Source: Canna indica
Taxonomy: Eukaryota; Streptophyta; Magnoliopsida; Zingiberales; Cannaceae
NCBI GenBank assembly: GCA_034359265.1
Contig: CP136891.1
Coordinates: forward strand, 85,392,001-85,456,000
DNA length: 64,000 bases
Direction of reading: 5' to 3'
This document shows positions 25,635-53,560 of the stretch, in pieces. Position numbers and translations under genes: made by a program. The first letter of the stretch is position 1; each line of letters starts with the position of its first letter. The notes beneath the pieces are model-generated. The model saw nothing but the letters and a program-made list of their open reading frames with translations. It did no database searches and was not told the origin of the DNA.

Positions 25635-26345
25635 TAAAAATAACATCCATCAATGAACTATTATTTTGTCCATTTATTGCCTATCACTAGCATTCCACCC
25701 GTATAGTGTATGAAATAAGCGTGATGTGATCTATGTACTCTTAGGCATTTCAAACAACTCGAGATGAATGGTGTATAATTAAATACATGCTAATAGCACT
25801 AGACATCATCCCAAATAATAATTAAGACAAATATATTTTAGTAGTGATAATTAATAAAAAGAACATTAATCAGTGAACCACTATTTTACCTACAGTCGCT
25901 CAATAAATACATGCTAATAGTGCGATATATCAAAATAATAAATAACATAATACATTGTTAGTAATGATAATTAATAAAAAGAACCTCCATCAATGAACCA
26001 TTTTCTTTTGTCCATTTATTGCCTACCATTAGCATTCCGTCAACATAGTGTATGAAATAGGCGTGATGAGATCTATGTACTCATAGGCATTTCAAACGAG
26101 TGAAGATGATTGAAATATCAAAATAATAAATAAATACAGTAGATTTTAGTAAGGTGATTAATAAAAAAAACATTCGTCAACAAAACGTTATTTTACCTAT
26201 CGTCGTCCAATGAATATATGCTAATAGCACGATATATCAAACTAATAAATAACATTAGTACATTATAGTAATGATAATTAATAGAAAGGACGTCAATTAA
26301 TAAATCATTATTTTACCTACCGTCGAAGTAATAATTAAAACCACA
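25635..26345. repeat. right block of the 217/117-bp tandem array
   Basis: The array resumes directly after the Pack-MULE. Anchor words fall near 25779, 25901 and 26205; a further unit near 26105 is shortened by deletion. Adding the part left of the Pack-MULE gives a unit of about 218 bp across the insertion, so the insertion did not change the unit phase. The array fades out near 26345. Confidence 0.8.
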
Positions 26346-27566
26346 AATAATCCAATAAATTAAATTTATTTAATACATGCTAGGTTATATATTGGACAAA
26401 TTTACCATGCATTGAACAAAAATTTAATCCATTGAACCCATGGAACAATTGAGCCAATGCATGCTAATTATTTTATCGACCTCAAATAGGCATGTTTGAC
26501 TTGACCCAATGGACCAAAAATTATCATCGTCGTGCCATAATTTGACTCTACTCGAACCCAATTCAAAGTAGCGTCGAGTACCCACTCCTCCACCCGCTTT
26601 TGTGGCGGGACTTAGAAGGGACCCATACAAGTACAGCTATCGAAATCAGAGCGGCTGGCTGGTAACGGAGCGGGCGCACCATTTAACCCGACGCGATGAC
26701 TTCCCCATAACAGGGCGATACACATTTTATGGGTACTCGCATTTCTACCCGCCGTATCGTCCAACAGTTATCTCCCAACGCTGGACCCCACTGCTTAACG
26801 AATCACATCGCAGTAAGCAAGGCGGAGGAGATGTAGAGAGAGAGAGAGAGGTGGGACCCACCAAAATAATCCTAAATCGAATTCGATTTTTTACTCTACG
26901 GGTTACCTGCCTAACTAATTGTGATACGATAACGGGGTCCTCTGACGGCTGGGGCCCTCCGCGGGGCTCATTCTGATCCAATCAAATCGCGGGTAAATAC
27001 TGTGCGTAATTGTCCGAACCAAAATTTCCGAAATCCAAGCGGAGTCGTAGTTGGAGGGAAACTGGAAAAGAGGAAGCCTCTTATAACCTCCTCTGCCCAT
27101 TTACTTATACACGTTCTAGGAAATAATTTAAATACAAAAGAAAAATTAAAATACAAAAAATCTTTTTGTTTAAAAGCTCCCCCAAACACCCAAAAACTCG
27201 TCTCTCGGCCCCCATCGCATCCCCCGAGCTCTTCCTCCCTTCCTTCTTCTCTCCGCCTCGATCTCGCTTTCCCAACCCTAATCGACCAGTAGATCCGCTC
27301 GCCGCCTCTGATTCCTCTCTCAGTCCGCTTCAATTTCTCCAGAACCCTATCTCTCGTTCGAGGTATCCCGGAATCACTTCCTTTGATCCTTGGCTTTCGA
27401 TCTTCTCTTATTTCTTATTCTTTATTTGCTCTCATGCTCGGATCAGATTCGCGTTCTTCCTTGTGATAGATCCTGGCGGGATGTGCGGTGATTCAGGGTC
27501 TTCTCCTGTTCGTCGCTTGACGACTGAGTGAGTTTTTTTTGGCGGAGGGATTAGAGCTCAGCTGCG
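26346..27566 (+). promoter_or_regulatory. IDM1-like gene upstream region and 5' UTR
   Basis: AT-rich intergenic DNA gives way near 26580 to moderately GC-rich promoter DNA. A GA-repeat lies at about 26835-26850. It is followed at once by GTGGGACCCAC (26851-26861), which matches the GTGGGNCC core bound by TCP factors. A likely 5' UTR with CT-rich DNA runs from about 27170. A UTR intron with donor near 27363 (GAG|GTATCC) and acceptor just before the ATG is possible. These are motif readings only. Confidence 0.4.
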
Positions 27567-30500
27567 ATGTCTTCGGTAGGGAAGGAGAGGGGCGCCGTGA
27601 GGAAGGGGGGAAGGAATGGGTTTTCCTCGTCGAAGAAGGTTGACGATTCGAGTAAGGAGAAGAAGAGACGGTTGATTTTGAGCGATTCAGATTCGGACAA
27701 CGATGACCGTTTGGTTTCTTCCCAGAAGGTGGATCGTGGAACCGCTCTGAATGGAGACAGATCGAGCTTGGATGACGACAATGGCGTGGAGCAGATTAAA
27801 AAGGAGGAGGAGGTCGTAGTAGAGAGGAACGGGAAAAGGGTTTTGAGGTCAGATGGCGTGAAGTATAGTGAAGGGCACGTAGTTTCTGAAAATAAAGAAG
27901 TAATTGGGGGAGAGCTGGTAGGAAAGAGAAGTAGAGAGCCAGCTGATTCTGAAGTTTCCGTGAAGAAATTTAAAATGGAAGTCTCAGAAAAAGTAGGAAA
28001 GAAAAAATCTCAAACTGGTGGGTATAACTCGAAAACAAAATTTCCACAGGATATCATGAAGGAGATGAATGCTGACACAGATGGTGATTCCAAAGAGAGC
28101 GATGGAGTGATGGAGAATCGAACACAGACAATTTCCCACAAGGCTGGCAAGATGGTTGCTGAAAATGTAAAAGTGATGGAATCACCAGGTAATCGAAATC
28201 TTCGAGTGAGAGATAGTTGTAGCCGTGACTCTCCTGACAGAAGAGATGTGTCTGGCATTTCACGATGCAAAGATGATGCTGTGAGGGTGCAAGGGAAAAG
28301 TGGTGTCTTCAGGGTCCTACCTAGTACTAAGAAGGCAGATGAGCTTGAGAATCACATTTCTAAAAGTAACGACAAGGAAAGATCAAAGGAATTAAGCTCT
28401 GGGAGGGTTGCTACCCGCAGTGCATTGAAACAACCATCTTTTTCTCCAGATAAAATAGTTCATGGCAAATCAAGTTATCAAGCAACATTGAGTAAAAATG
28501 AATCCAGAAAGTCGAAAGTTGGTAAAGAAGAGGAAAGTAGATCCAATGAACCAAAAATTGTTTCTCCGGAAACAGAGAAAAAGAGGGCAGACATGCCAAA
28601 GAGCAAGACTGGTTCTAAAATAAAGAACAGCTCCAGTTCAAACACCGTTTCTACTGAAAAACGAAAATCAAACAGCACAAGTGGCCTTCGCACGGAGAAA
28701 CAGAAACTCAGAGACCAGTTAAAAAACATACTTCTTAATGCTGGTTGGACAATAGATCTGAGGCCAAGAAAAGGCAGAAACTATGAAGATTCTGTTTACA
28801 TACCTCCTGAAGGACAAGGTGGTTATTGGTCAATCACAAAAGCTTATGCAGTGTACCAAGAACAACTAAGCATAACATGTAACGCACAGGGCAAGAACTC
28901 TTCTGGAAGGTCCTCTAGAACATCTTCTGGGAGTGACTCTATCATACCGTTAGAGTCGCTGAGCATACTAAAGAGGATTGTTGTTAACAAGAGAAGAAGA
29001 AGGAAGGAAGACTCTGATGAAGCCGAAGGGGGCAGAATGAAGAAGATAAAGAAAACTTCTGAACGGAGGCATCCTAGAAATAAGGAGACTGAGGATAAGT
29101 CTGACGAAATCAGGAGCAGAAAGAAGTCAAACTCCGTGTTAGCATCAAACTCGAAGACTTCTTTAGGTAGGAATAAAGAGAGAGGTTGTGCTCTCTTGGC
29201 TCGTGGCAGTAACCATGAGGCTGAAGCTGAAGATAATGATTATGTTCCATATGTCGGGAAAAGGACAGTTCTCTCATGGATGATTGATATGGGTGTCCTG
29301 CCTATAAATGGAAAAGTGAAATACATGAACCAAAGAAAAACAAAGACAAAATTGGAAGGCCGGATAACAAGAGATGGCATTAATTGTAGTTGCTGTAGTA
29401 AAATTCTTACGATGTCAAAGTTTGAGCTTCATGCTGGAAGCAAAATTCTAGAGCCATTGCAAAATATAGTTTTGGAAGAGCGAGGAGTTTCGCTGTTGGA
29501 GTGTCAACTGGAAGCATGGAAAAAACAGGATGAGTCTGAACGACAAGGTTTCTACAATGTCGATGTAAGTGGCGATGACCCTAATGATGATACTTGTGGA
29601 ATCTGTGGTGATGGTGGTGACTTGATCTGTTGTGATGGTTGTCCTTCAACATTTCATCTGAGTTGCTTGGGCATGGAGGTGCGTCAAATAGAGTAATCCC
29701 TATGGTTTTGCATTTTCTAGTTGTATGATATTGGTTTTAAAAACTTGAAAGGTCATAACTAAAACATGTCAACCTCTCCATTATTTATTGCATCCTTTTC
29801 CCATCTCCACTTGGTTTGTTTAGTCCTGAGATAAACATATTGGTGGGGGCAGTACCTTTTTTTTGAAACTATTATTATTTTTGCACTTTGCAGAAGATAG
29901 TTTTCACAATTATGCTTATTTGTTCTGGCAATTTCATCTCACTTGGTTTGTTTAGTCCTGAGATAAACATATTGGTGGGGGCAGTACCTTTTTTTTGAAA
30001 CTATTATTATTTTTGCACTTTGTAGAAGATAGTTTTCACAATTATGCTTATTTGTTCTGGCAATTTCATCTCACTTGGTTTGTTTAGTCCTGAGATAAAC
30101 ATATTGGTGGGGGCAGTACCTTTTTTTTGAAACTATTATTATTTTTGCACTTTGCAGAAGATAGTTTTCACAATTATGCTTATTTGTTCTGGCAATTTCA
30201 TCTTCTGAACTTCATATGCTTCATGCTTGATTTTCTCCATTGCCAGCTTAGTTGTGCTGAGTAAGTTGGTTCTTTTGTTGTATTACATTTGATTGACTGA
30301 TTTTTTTTGCATTTCATCTCCAGAAGCTTCCTCCTGGAGATTGGCACTGTACAAACTGTTGCTGCAGGTACTGTGGGGGGATATCTGCTGATACTACTCA
30401 AAAACGTGATGGAACAATTTCTTCATTGTTATCTTGCCACCAGTGCGAGGCCAAATGTACAAATTTTGCAATTTATTATTTTTCCACTATTATGCTATTT

Positions 30501-33500
30501 GTTTTTCTCACATTTCAACCTTAATAATGTTCAAAGGGTGATGAACTTCTTGTTCACATGTTGGGTTTGGCAGATCACCAAGACTGTGTTCCTGAGTCAG
30601 AATCTGTTTCCGCTATTTCAATTCCAGACATTTCCTTTTGCAGTCAAAGTTGTAGAAAGGTAATAACCAGTTTTCTCAATTTACGTCTATTATATGTTTA
30701 TGTGGATGGATAAGTCTATTTTGTTTTGGCTTTGAAGTTATTACCAGAATAGTTATAAAAGCATTGATAAGATCATTTTGTGTGAAGTTACTTATACAAA
30801 CTTGCTTTATGATAATTTACTTGTGTGAAATATCTGTTAGGCATGCCTAGTTATTGTTCGTTTCTTACATTATTCAGGTAAGTGTTCTTGTTGGTGTCAA
30901 GATCTGGTTCTTTTGTTACATATGGAGTTCATTTGTTTTTTGATCAGCAGTGGCATGCTTTTGAGAAATGAGAAGGATATTTAGTTTAATCTATTGCATC
31001 CAATATGTCTCCATTATAGAGAAGTTATGGTTGTTTCTTGCATTGAGCACTATTTTTATACGGTGTGTTTTGGTCCCTCCTGATGTACTTCACTGTAGCT
31101 CATATATCAAATGGTTTGAGTACCATATGCTGCTTCCTCATACCTGGCTCTCCCTGGTTTATATGTTCTGCTATCCATAAATCTGTCAAGAATATATTCA
31201 TTTTAAGCATGACCTTGATGCTAGTTCCACACCCTAGTACTTTAGTAACAACTAACATATTTGTTTGGCACACTGGTTATGCATTAAATTCTTGGATTCT
31301 TAATATCGAAAAGGGTTGTGATGGAATTTTCTAAAAATTACATGGTCTCTTTCTTAGAATATGCTGTAAATAAACTTTATAATTTCTCGATCATCATTGA
31401 TGAAAGCATTAACAACTCTGAGAAAGAATAGAAAAACCACAAAAGACAAATTTGCATATACATGAAACAGTTACATTTATTTGTTCAGTATTTTTGCCAC
31501 ATTCCATTCATTTTTTTCTCCTCTTCAAGCAAACAAATAATGAATTTTCTATTTAATGATGACATGATTATAGTTTGGGATCACGTCTGGATTTAAAAAA
31601 ATTCATTGTTTGAAGGAAAATTCTGCAGTTTGCCTTTCACATGGTATAACTGATAGCTTAGTGAATATCCCCTTTGTATCTTTCTCTAAATTGACAACAT
31701 TTTAATACAATGGATATAAACTATCTCTGATTTGGATGCTTTGATGTTCTACAAATGGTTCAGCACACATTTCTTCTCTGATGCCCTTAGTTTCTTAAAT
31801 ATATTTTATAACATATTGCTTTAAAAGGGCACTATTTTTTTTCCATGTTGAGGAATAAGATATCAGATATGCACCCACATTCATTCTCCATTTTACATAA
31901 TTATTGAGTTTATTTTTAGATTAAGGGAATATGGAAAGCTATTGTTTGTGTAGTATTGCCTCTTTCAGCTTTGATGGCATTTTTTCAAATATTAAATGCT
32001 TTTCTGACCATGTAATCTCATTTGGAAATGAATTATTAGGTTCCATTGGAATAGCTATGCCAGTTTTGCATATCAGCCAAAAATATCTCCATATAAGGCA
32101 ATGCCAGTATGAAATATAAATGCTGTTCGTTTGTGGTGATTTATTATGTATTCATTCTCTTATTTTTCTCAATTTGAAACACTTAATAGTATTGCTATCT
32201 TTTCCTGGATATTTCAAATTTGTAATGTTAAGGTATGCAAGATGATAATGTTTGTAATATAGTTGTTAATTAGATAAATATAAGCTTCATTGTTTCCTTG
32301 GACAAATTGTGCATGGTCTGATATGTGAATATTTTTAAAATTTGTTTTAATGTTTTGAAGTAGACATATCTGGCTATATTATTTAGTAATATATCAAAGT
32401 TCTTGTACAATAAAATCTACACGATGTCAAGACGCTAAGCCTATGTGAAGTTTTGTTGGAACAGTATAATCAACAAAGACCTCAGAGTAAAACAAAGTTT
32501 TCGCTAAAAAAGCTGAAAAGTTAATCTGTCAGGCTTAACTATCAAGCTCATGCTTCTTTTGGCCATTCCAATTTAAGCTATAGTAACTTCTATTCCTGCA
32601 GGTTTTCAAACGATTGCGGAAGATTCTTGGGACCAAGAATGACTTGGAATCAGGGTTCTCATGGAGAGTTGTTAGGCGTTTTGATGAAGATGCCTCCAAA
32701 TCCCCCTTGAGTTCACATCTTATGATTCAATGCAACTCTAAGATTGCTGTTGCCCTTGCTGTTATGGAGGAGTGCTTTCTTCCAGTTGTTGACCAGAGAA
32801 GTGGCATTCACCTTATTCATAATGTCATGTATAACTGCGGGTAAGCATTTATTACACTTTTGTTATTATATAACTTAATAGCCATCTTTCTAGCAATTGG
32901 CTAATATGCTTGTAAAACAAAGAGATTCGTATCAATTCTTATCTCCTAGTTCTTTCTTATTAACGATTTTAGGACAATTTCATAATCATGGTTGCTTTGG
33001 CTATTGTAGTCACTGCTTCACTGTTATACTACAAGGAACTTGCCATGCCCATTGTTTTCTTGTTTTCCAAAGTATATCCCTGTTCTAAATTTCCTTCATT
33101 ATTTGGTTGCCTTTGTAGATCAAATTTCAGTCGGCTGAACTATAGTGGTTTCTACTCTTTCATATTGGAGCGAGGTGATGAAATTATATCCGTGGCATCT
33201 ATAAGGTACATATTCTATTGTCTTTTAAATTGAATATCAGTAGTTCAGTTAACCAGTGTACATTCTAATTCCCATTGAAACTCATTGGGTCAGACATAGT
33301 ACCTTAATTTTGAAATAACCACAATTCTTGATTCTTCCTGGGTTTCTGATCAGAATTGATAATTTTAGTTCTCAATGTAAGTTAATAGTGGGCATATTGA
33401 TTTATGTGCATCTGCAAACTGATATCCGTCTCATCTGTTCCAAGTCTGTCTTGGGTTGACTTTAGGGCATTACATTTTTTTTCTGCAAAACAAGATATCC

Positions 33501-36500
33501 TGACTTTAGGTCCAAAGATTATAATTCATCATTCTTTAAATATTCATTTCCAATTTGTTAGAACACTTCTTTTAGCTTCTAAATTTCTATCCCATATCCT
33601 GATACCCTTTAGCTTATTCATTACTCATTATTCATTTCCCAATATGTTGTAACATTTTTTTGTCTAGATCTCTATTTCCCATCTAATATCCTTTTCTGAT
33701 TCTCTTCTATTTCTTTCTCATTTTTCTTTGCTTCATCCCCACATGATTTCCTTCTTGGTAGTCCATTTCATGCTCCACCTGTCTTGCTGGAAAGCCTCAG
33801 TTGACCATATGGTTTGTCTTTATCATTTGCAGTTGATCATGTGTGGACATCTAGTGCCTCTGCTAATATCATCTACAAGATGCTATCAATGACTCTTGAA
33901 ATTAGGGCTTTGGTCAATTCTTCTTCAATTTTCTTCTGTAGTTCTATTACATCAGTATTTTCTATCTTATTGTTGAATGAAGCTTGAGTGAACTAGTCGA
34001 TCTGCCCAAAGTGAAATGTCCTACTAGTAATTTAAGAAAAAAAGTCCAATATAACTTGCAATTTTCTTTATCTAGTTGAATCTGTTCTCAGTTTTTATTT
34101 TCCCTCTAGCATCTTGCCCTGTTTTAAAATTTGCTTTAATTCTTGATTCCTGATATCCATTGGGATTATTGTTGTCAACCAGAATTCATGGCACCAGGCT
34201 GGCGGAAATGCCTTTTATTGGGACAAGAAACATGTATAGACGCCAAGGGATGTGCCGTCGACTCCTAGTTGGAATTGAATCAGTACATCACCTTTACTCT
34301 ACTGCTCTTTGTCATCTAAAGTTGAAACATTATGAATATCTTTCTTGATCCTTGTTTTACCAATGCATTTGATTTCCAAATGCTTATACAACTTGACTAT
34401 CTTATAATCAATCATTTAACAGTCTGTTTGCATTGTTTAAATTTTTGGCATTGTTTTGAGTTTATTGCATTTTTCTTGTACTTTGTATGCTCAAAGAGCA
34501 GTATCGAAAGGTGGTCAAATCCACCAGGTTTGATAAGTCAATGATCAAAATTGGAATAAGATGAAGATGTTTATGCAAGTTGAACAAATTTGTGGTGTAC
34601 ATAGTTTTATGCAAAATTGAGGTTATTTGCAGTGGTAAAAGTGCATTTGCATTGAGATGATTAATTTGAACTGGTTTTATTTTCGAGATTTTGCTATCAA
34701 GGTGTTCCTAGGTGTAAATAGGGTTTTGCATTTGATTAATACCGTATGGAATTAATTTGACTAATAAAAATTTGTAGTATTTAGTCTGTCCAATTACACC
34801 ATACTGAATAAACACTTGCCAAAATATTATACCAGTTAATTTGGTATTTAACTGATTATCCAAACAAGTATTTAATTATTTATATATAATAATATGTATT
34901 TAATTTATTTATTATATATAATTGCATTTGGTTAATTCACTTAAATGAATTTTGAAACCCCACTACCATTAACTGACTGAATTAGCCAAAATAGTTTTGC
35001 TAGATGTCATATACCAACTGATTTACCAATTAGTCATCATTTGGTTAAATTGGGTTAGTTCAGCATTGACTGAAGTATGCACACCCCAGGTCCAAAAATT
35101 ATTGGCTGCCTCGTAATTCTTTCGACACTTTTGTCATTATGCTAGTGTGTTATTTATGGTTATTTTCAACTGTTAATTTTTTTCCTTCTCTGTATAATAG
35201 TTTGTTCTATCTTCAGGCTCTCTGCTCTCTCAATGTTGAAAAGCTGGTTATACCTGCAATTTCTGAATTAAAGGACACATGGACCAATGTCTTTGGCTTT
35301 AAGCCTCTTGAGGTTTCACAAGAATTAGAAGTTAGGTCCATAAATGTACTGGTTTTTCCTGGTACCGGTTTATTACAGAAGCCACTGTCGAAAGTGCATT
35401 CTTCTAAAGAATATAAACCTGTTGATGGAGGTGAGCTTGCTATCACTGTTTCCGTTTAAGTGGTTCCTTTACGATTTAAGATTCCCTGCTTTACTTAGAA
35501 CTCTCTCGGTGGTTATGCAGTTGGCATGGTTGAACATGACATCAAACATCAGCATCAGGCGAGGTCTACTCATGAATATTCTGAGCCCTCAACTGTTGAT
35601 CCTGAACTTGATACGTCTGTTCAGGCTGTTGTTGATTGCATAAATAAAGAAGGTGAAGGACCTAGTGTATCATCTATCAAAATTTCCTGTGGTTCTGCTG
35701 ATTCTCCTCAATCCAAATGTAAATCTCCAGAGCTCAAGGCTTTGGAGAATGCTGGGGAGATGTCAACAGACAATTTTCCTGAGGGAGTTTTGACTGGTTC
35801 ACTTGATGAAGATAAACCTCCAGTTGATTGTTCAACTGATCAAAAAGCTCAGTTGACTAGTAAGCTAACCTTGTCTAATAAACACAAGATGAAAAATATG
35901 GAAGCTAATACATCATCTGACCTGCAAGAATGTGACTATGTTTCCAAGCAAATGTCTCCAAATGGTTTTGCTCCGAAGCAACAGGTCAAGAAGAATGGGG
36001 AACCTCCAGTGTGCTCCTTGGGATCTACATCAACTTCTGAAATGATAAAAACACATTCTCCAAACTTAGCAGAGAGCAATGGTCAGGTTTCTCCTGCATC
36101 TAATCATGACGCAAATCTTGATGAAAAACCTTCAATTGTGAATGCTGAAGCTGCTGCTCTTCATCCTAACTCATCTTCTACTCACGAGGGTTCTGAACCT
36201 TTTGCTTTTGAGATTGTTAGTAGATGTATTAATGCTTGTGCTGGAAACGGAAGCGGTGGTGAAGTTCATAATTCTGATAAAAGCTCTAGATTTTCCCTAC
36301 AGCAGAGTATTGTAGGTGCTGTTCACGTAACAAATTGTACTTGTGGGTCAATCTTATCTCATGCTAAGAGTTGCAAGATACCAGGTGAGACCAAACACTC
36401 TGACATGACTGATTCTAAGATGATAGATGCAGAAAACTGCAATGTGCAGCCGGAACTAGCAACCGTAGTTGTTACTGGCAAAGTTTTGACCAAATCTCGC

Positions 36501-36650
36501 CATGTGTATAATGATGTTGCAAATGGTACCAATAATCGAAAGGATAATGGTTCTCTGGTAGAACCCACTCTTGATTTTGGTTCATGTGCTGTTTGTGATG
36601 CTTCTGTCGACATAAGGAAACTTGATGCTGGTTCTGAATCTTGTCAATAG
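27567..36650 (+). CDS. IDM1-like PHD-finger / GNAT acyltransferase nuclear protein
   Basis: Plant-specific nuclear protein of the family that includes IDM1/ROS4, the histone acetyltransferase linked to active DNA demethylation. Exons: 27567-29678, 30324-30456, 30574-30659, 32602-32840, 33119-33205, 34183-34282, 35217-35430, 35521-36650; 1366 residues. The N-terminal 370 residues are Lys/Ser-rich with nuclear-localisation-like runs. Residues about 376-430 form the conserved TPL-binding-like block ([32 protein letters not shown]). A PHD finger starts at 677 ([39 protein letters not shown]) and continues into a second Cys-rich segment (CHQCEAKYHQDC). A GNAT fold follows (about 780-990), with the acetyl-CoA loop RRQGMCRRL near 905. 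The C-terminal 376 residues are Ser-rich and unrecognised. The family is firm; orthology to IDM1 itself rather than to its several relatives is not. Intron 3 is 1.9 kb. Confidence 0.9.
29808..30203. repeat. 132-bp tandem triplication in IDM1-like intron 1
   Basis: Three copies of a 132-bp unit start at 29808, 29940 and 30072 and are almost identical; for example GCAGAAG in copies 1 and 3 is GTAGAAG in copy 2. Each copy contains GGTGGGGGCAGTACC and a pyrimidine tract before TTTGCAG, so the unit includes splice-acceptor-like sequence. The near-identity implies recent origin or an assembly artefact. Confidence 0.9.
34709..35088. mobile_element. possible old MITE in IDM1-like intron
   Basis: The left end is TAGGTGTAAATAGGG and the right end, reversed, TGGGGTGTGCATAC. 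Inside lie scattered inverted copies of GGTTAATT/AATTAACC-like words. The ends match only in part and no target duplication is clear. It lies in the 34283-35216 intron. Confidence 0.35.
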
Positions 36651-38146
36651 TCACCACATAGAACTCTGTGGCTTAAATTCCAATGAGCGTGTGGAGATAC
36701 CTTGTGATTCTTTCTTCTTGTTGCGGGTAGCACAAGGATGCTGTTAGGCAAGATGGAAAGTTGTTAATAGGCCCTGCAGGGTGCCTCTTCCGTTTCAGAG
36801 AACAGTTTTGTTATCTTGTAAATAGTGAAGGGCTTTGAAATCAACAGGCTGCTCTGGAGTCTTCCGAACATTGTGGATGGCGGTTTATTGAAATATTTGA
36901 TGATTTATGGCCTGTTACGATCAACATTTTGCTGAGCAATCTGCTGCTAACTCTTTTGACATGTACATGTAACTGAGTTGCTAAGTGCAAAATGGAGTGA
37001 GCTAAAGTAAGTTTGGTAAGTCATGATTCTTTTTAATACCTTTACAAAAAATTTAATATATTTTTTTAGGTTACATACATTGCATCTTTGATATTTGAAA
37101 GAAGCAATTATCATTTATTTCCAAAACATCAGCAGTGGTAGACCAATTATAATAATTATTATTATTTTGGCAATCAACTATAATTATCATTTATTTCCTT
37201 ACAGATTCTTAGGACTAAGCTTGATCGTTTTTGTGATTGAACAGGGCGAAGACTAACACAATACTTATATCAAATGGATTTCATCAATGAAGCAGATTCC
37301 GGTGGGTGAATAATACCCACATATTGTAGGATTTGGAATTGCTAGTTCTGCTGCCTGTTGGATCTTTTACAAGGAACGGTAAGCTGCTTGTGGATACTTG
37401 TATTTCATTACTTGCGGCCTGACTTGCACCTCTTGTACAAATCTTTAGATCTTTTGGATAAAAAGTAGCTAGCCTCCTTATTTTGCAGGCATGACTAGAT
37501 GTGTTCTGGACTAAAAAGTTAAATCAGTTACTAAGCAAAAATGTGAGTTGTGTATATATTGGATCGTATATCTTTTTGCCGTTTCTTTTTTTGCTGGATA
37601 CTATCCGTTATGTATTTGCCCAAATTTAAGTCGGCAAAACAGTTGTTTTTTCTTAATAGATACTATCCAGTACTTTTCTTTTCAAAGTTCTTGCTAATTT
37701 CTGCTACTAGCAATCACTATTAACACCGGTACTCCGACTTTTGAAATGTGTTAAACTTCGACTCGGGAACTGATTTGAACAGGGCGGTTGTCTATTGAAC
37801 GCAGGAGTTGGCGAGTTAATGGTAAAAACATGGCACGTGCATGTTTTCCTTCAAGTCGAATTAAGAATATCTCAATTTAATTCTGATTTATCAGATCCGT
37901 ATATCACTTAAACAATAAATCTTGGATGTAGACAACCAAAAACTTAAACATCGTAACTGTAAGTAAAGCATACAAGCCGGAACAAAACATGATAAGTGTG
38001 CTTAGTATCTACATCCATTGTAATGACAGCAACTGACAATCGTACAATTGATAATAAATTAACTTCACCTGTTACATTGTAACAAAAACCCAAGATATAC
38101 AATACTTATAACATCGACGACTAACAAAAAAAAATACAAAATAAGA
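36651..38146. other. IDM1-like / XRN4 convergent 3' region
   Basis: Two genes end toward each other across 1.5 kb. The first 350 bp after the IDM1-like stop look like 3' UTR. The rest is AT-rich with poly(T) runs. No conserved ORF, RNA gene or transposon end was seen. Confidence 0.5.
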
Positions 38147-52326
<14,180 letters not shown>

Positions 52327-52792
52327 GGCTCGTCGCCTTCTCGATCTCTCTTCCGATCTCAAGAAATCACGACGCCGATCGCTCGAAGGAGAGCCGGGGA
52401 GGGAAAGACCGCAAGAGGAGGAAAAGCGAGAGAGACCAATGAGTCACGCGAGTCGGATCGCCCGGTGGCAATTATTTATTTGGACTGAGGTGGATGGCCC
52501 ACGGAGTCGTAGTTGGTCGGCGGAACGGTGGATAATGGATTGTGGCTTATTAGTGGCTAACTACCTTTATTTACTTCTTTTTCGGGGACTTAAAGCGGGC
52601 ATTTTAACGTCACTTACACAGTAGAGCACCCACTTGTTAGTTTACTCTAATTTTATTCACTAAATTACCCCTTTAACGGCCTTATTTTGTATGAAAATTT
52701 CTCTCTTATCATGATTTTTTGAGACGAGAATCGTAAATAATTTTTTTTTACTTTTTACCATAAATAGGGTTTCAAAATTCAATTTTACCCGA

Positions 52793-53224
52793 TTGCAAAT
52801 TGAATGTTTATTGGACCAGCACTTTGGCGGGGCCGGATTACGCCCAAAAGCATTTACTAATCACAAATCAAATCAAAAAATACTATTTGACTCAAGGGCT
52901 CCAACCGACTATACAATAATACTTACGTCATCATTAATTATGAGAGATTCAAATCCGACATCTTTCAGATTAATCTCGATCCTTTCCGAGCACATCCCTA
53001 CAAGGTTCAAGAAAATATCATCACTGGACATCCCTCAATTATGCAATATATATAAATATGGCACACATCAAGTATATCTAGATTCTAATTTCTATTCTCC
53101 TAACTTGGAATCATTTTTATTACTTGAACGTCGAAGTATCTTTTACATATCTCCCGTCGAAATCACACCTGACCAAGAAATATGTCGGATCGCATCCCCT
53201 GACTTCACGCATGCAATACCATAA
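52793..53224 (+). CDS. unrecognised 143-codon ORF
   Basis: Long for random AT-rich intergenic DNA, with mixed amino-acid composition (start MQIECLLDQHFGGAGLRPKA). I do not recognise any domain. No promoter, intron or neighbouring copy supports it. It may be chance or a transposon remnant. Confidence 0.15.
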   Translation: MQIECLLDQHFGGAGLRPKAFTNHKSNQKILFDSRAPTDYTIILTSSLIMRDSNPTSFRLISILSEHIPTRFKKISSLDIPQLCNIYKYGTHQVYLDSNFYSPNLESFLLLERRSIFYISPVEITPDQEICRIASPDFTHAIP

Positions 53225-53560
53225 TGGAATTTACTTATTTAATGTATTCTCAATTTTAATATTAATATCTAAATATAATATAATATTTTTATTGATATAA
53301 TAAAATCATTAAATATTTATAATTTTACCAATAAATCATAATAAGTTTATATTTTTGTAAAACAATTTATAATAGATTGTAGTGTCAATTTCTGCATCCT
53401 TGCGTTACTCACAATAACAATCTACATTAATTTCGTTGAACAATAATCAAACACATCAATTATTTTTATTAATAGTTTTGGCGAAATCATAAATCATAAA
53501 GTATTTTATAATTTTGATATAATAATATATAGTATTTAAATTTTACCAATAAATCATAAA

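Noticed and set aside
21921..26345. CRISPR-like regular repeats
   Set aside because: Units are 117-217 bp with no short conserved repeat/unique spacer pattern, and the DNA is plant nuclear.
26602..26976. 124-codon plus-strand ORF upstream of the IDM1-like gene
   Set aside because: No recognisable motif, overlaps a minus-strand ORF, and lies in promoter-like DNA with a GA repeat and TCP-type site.
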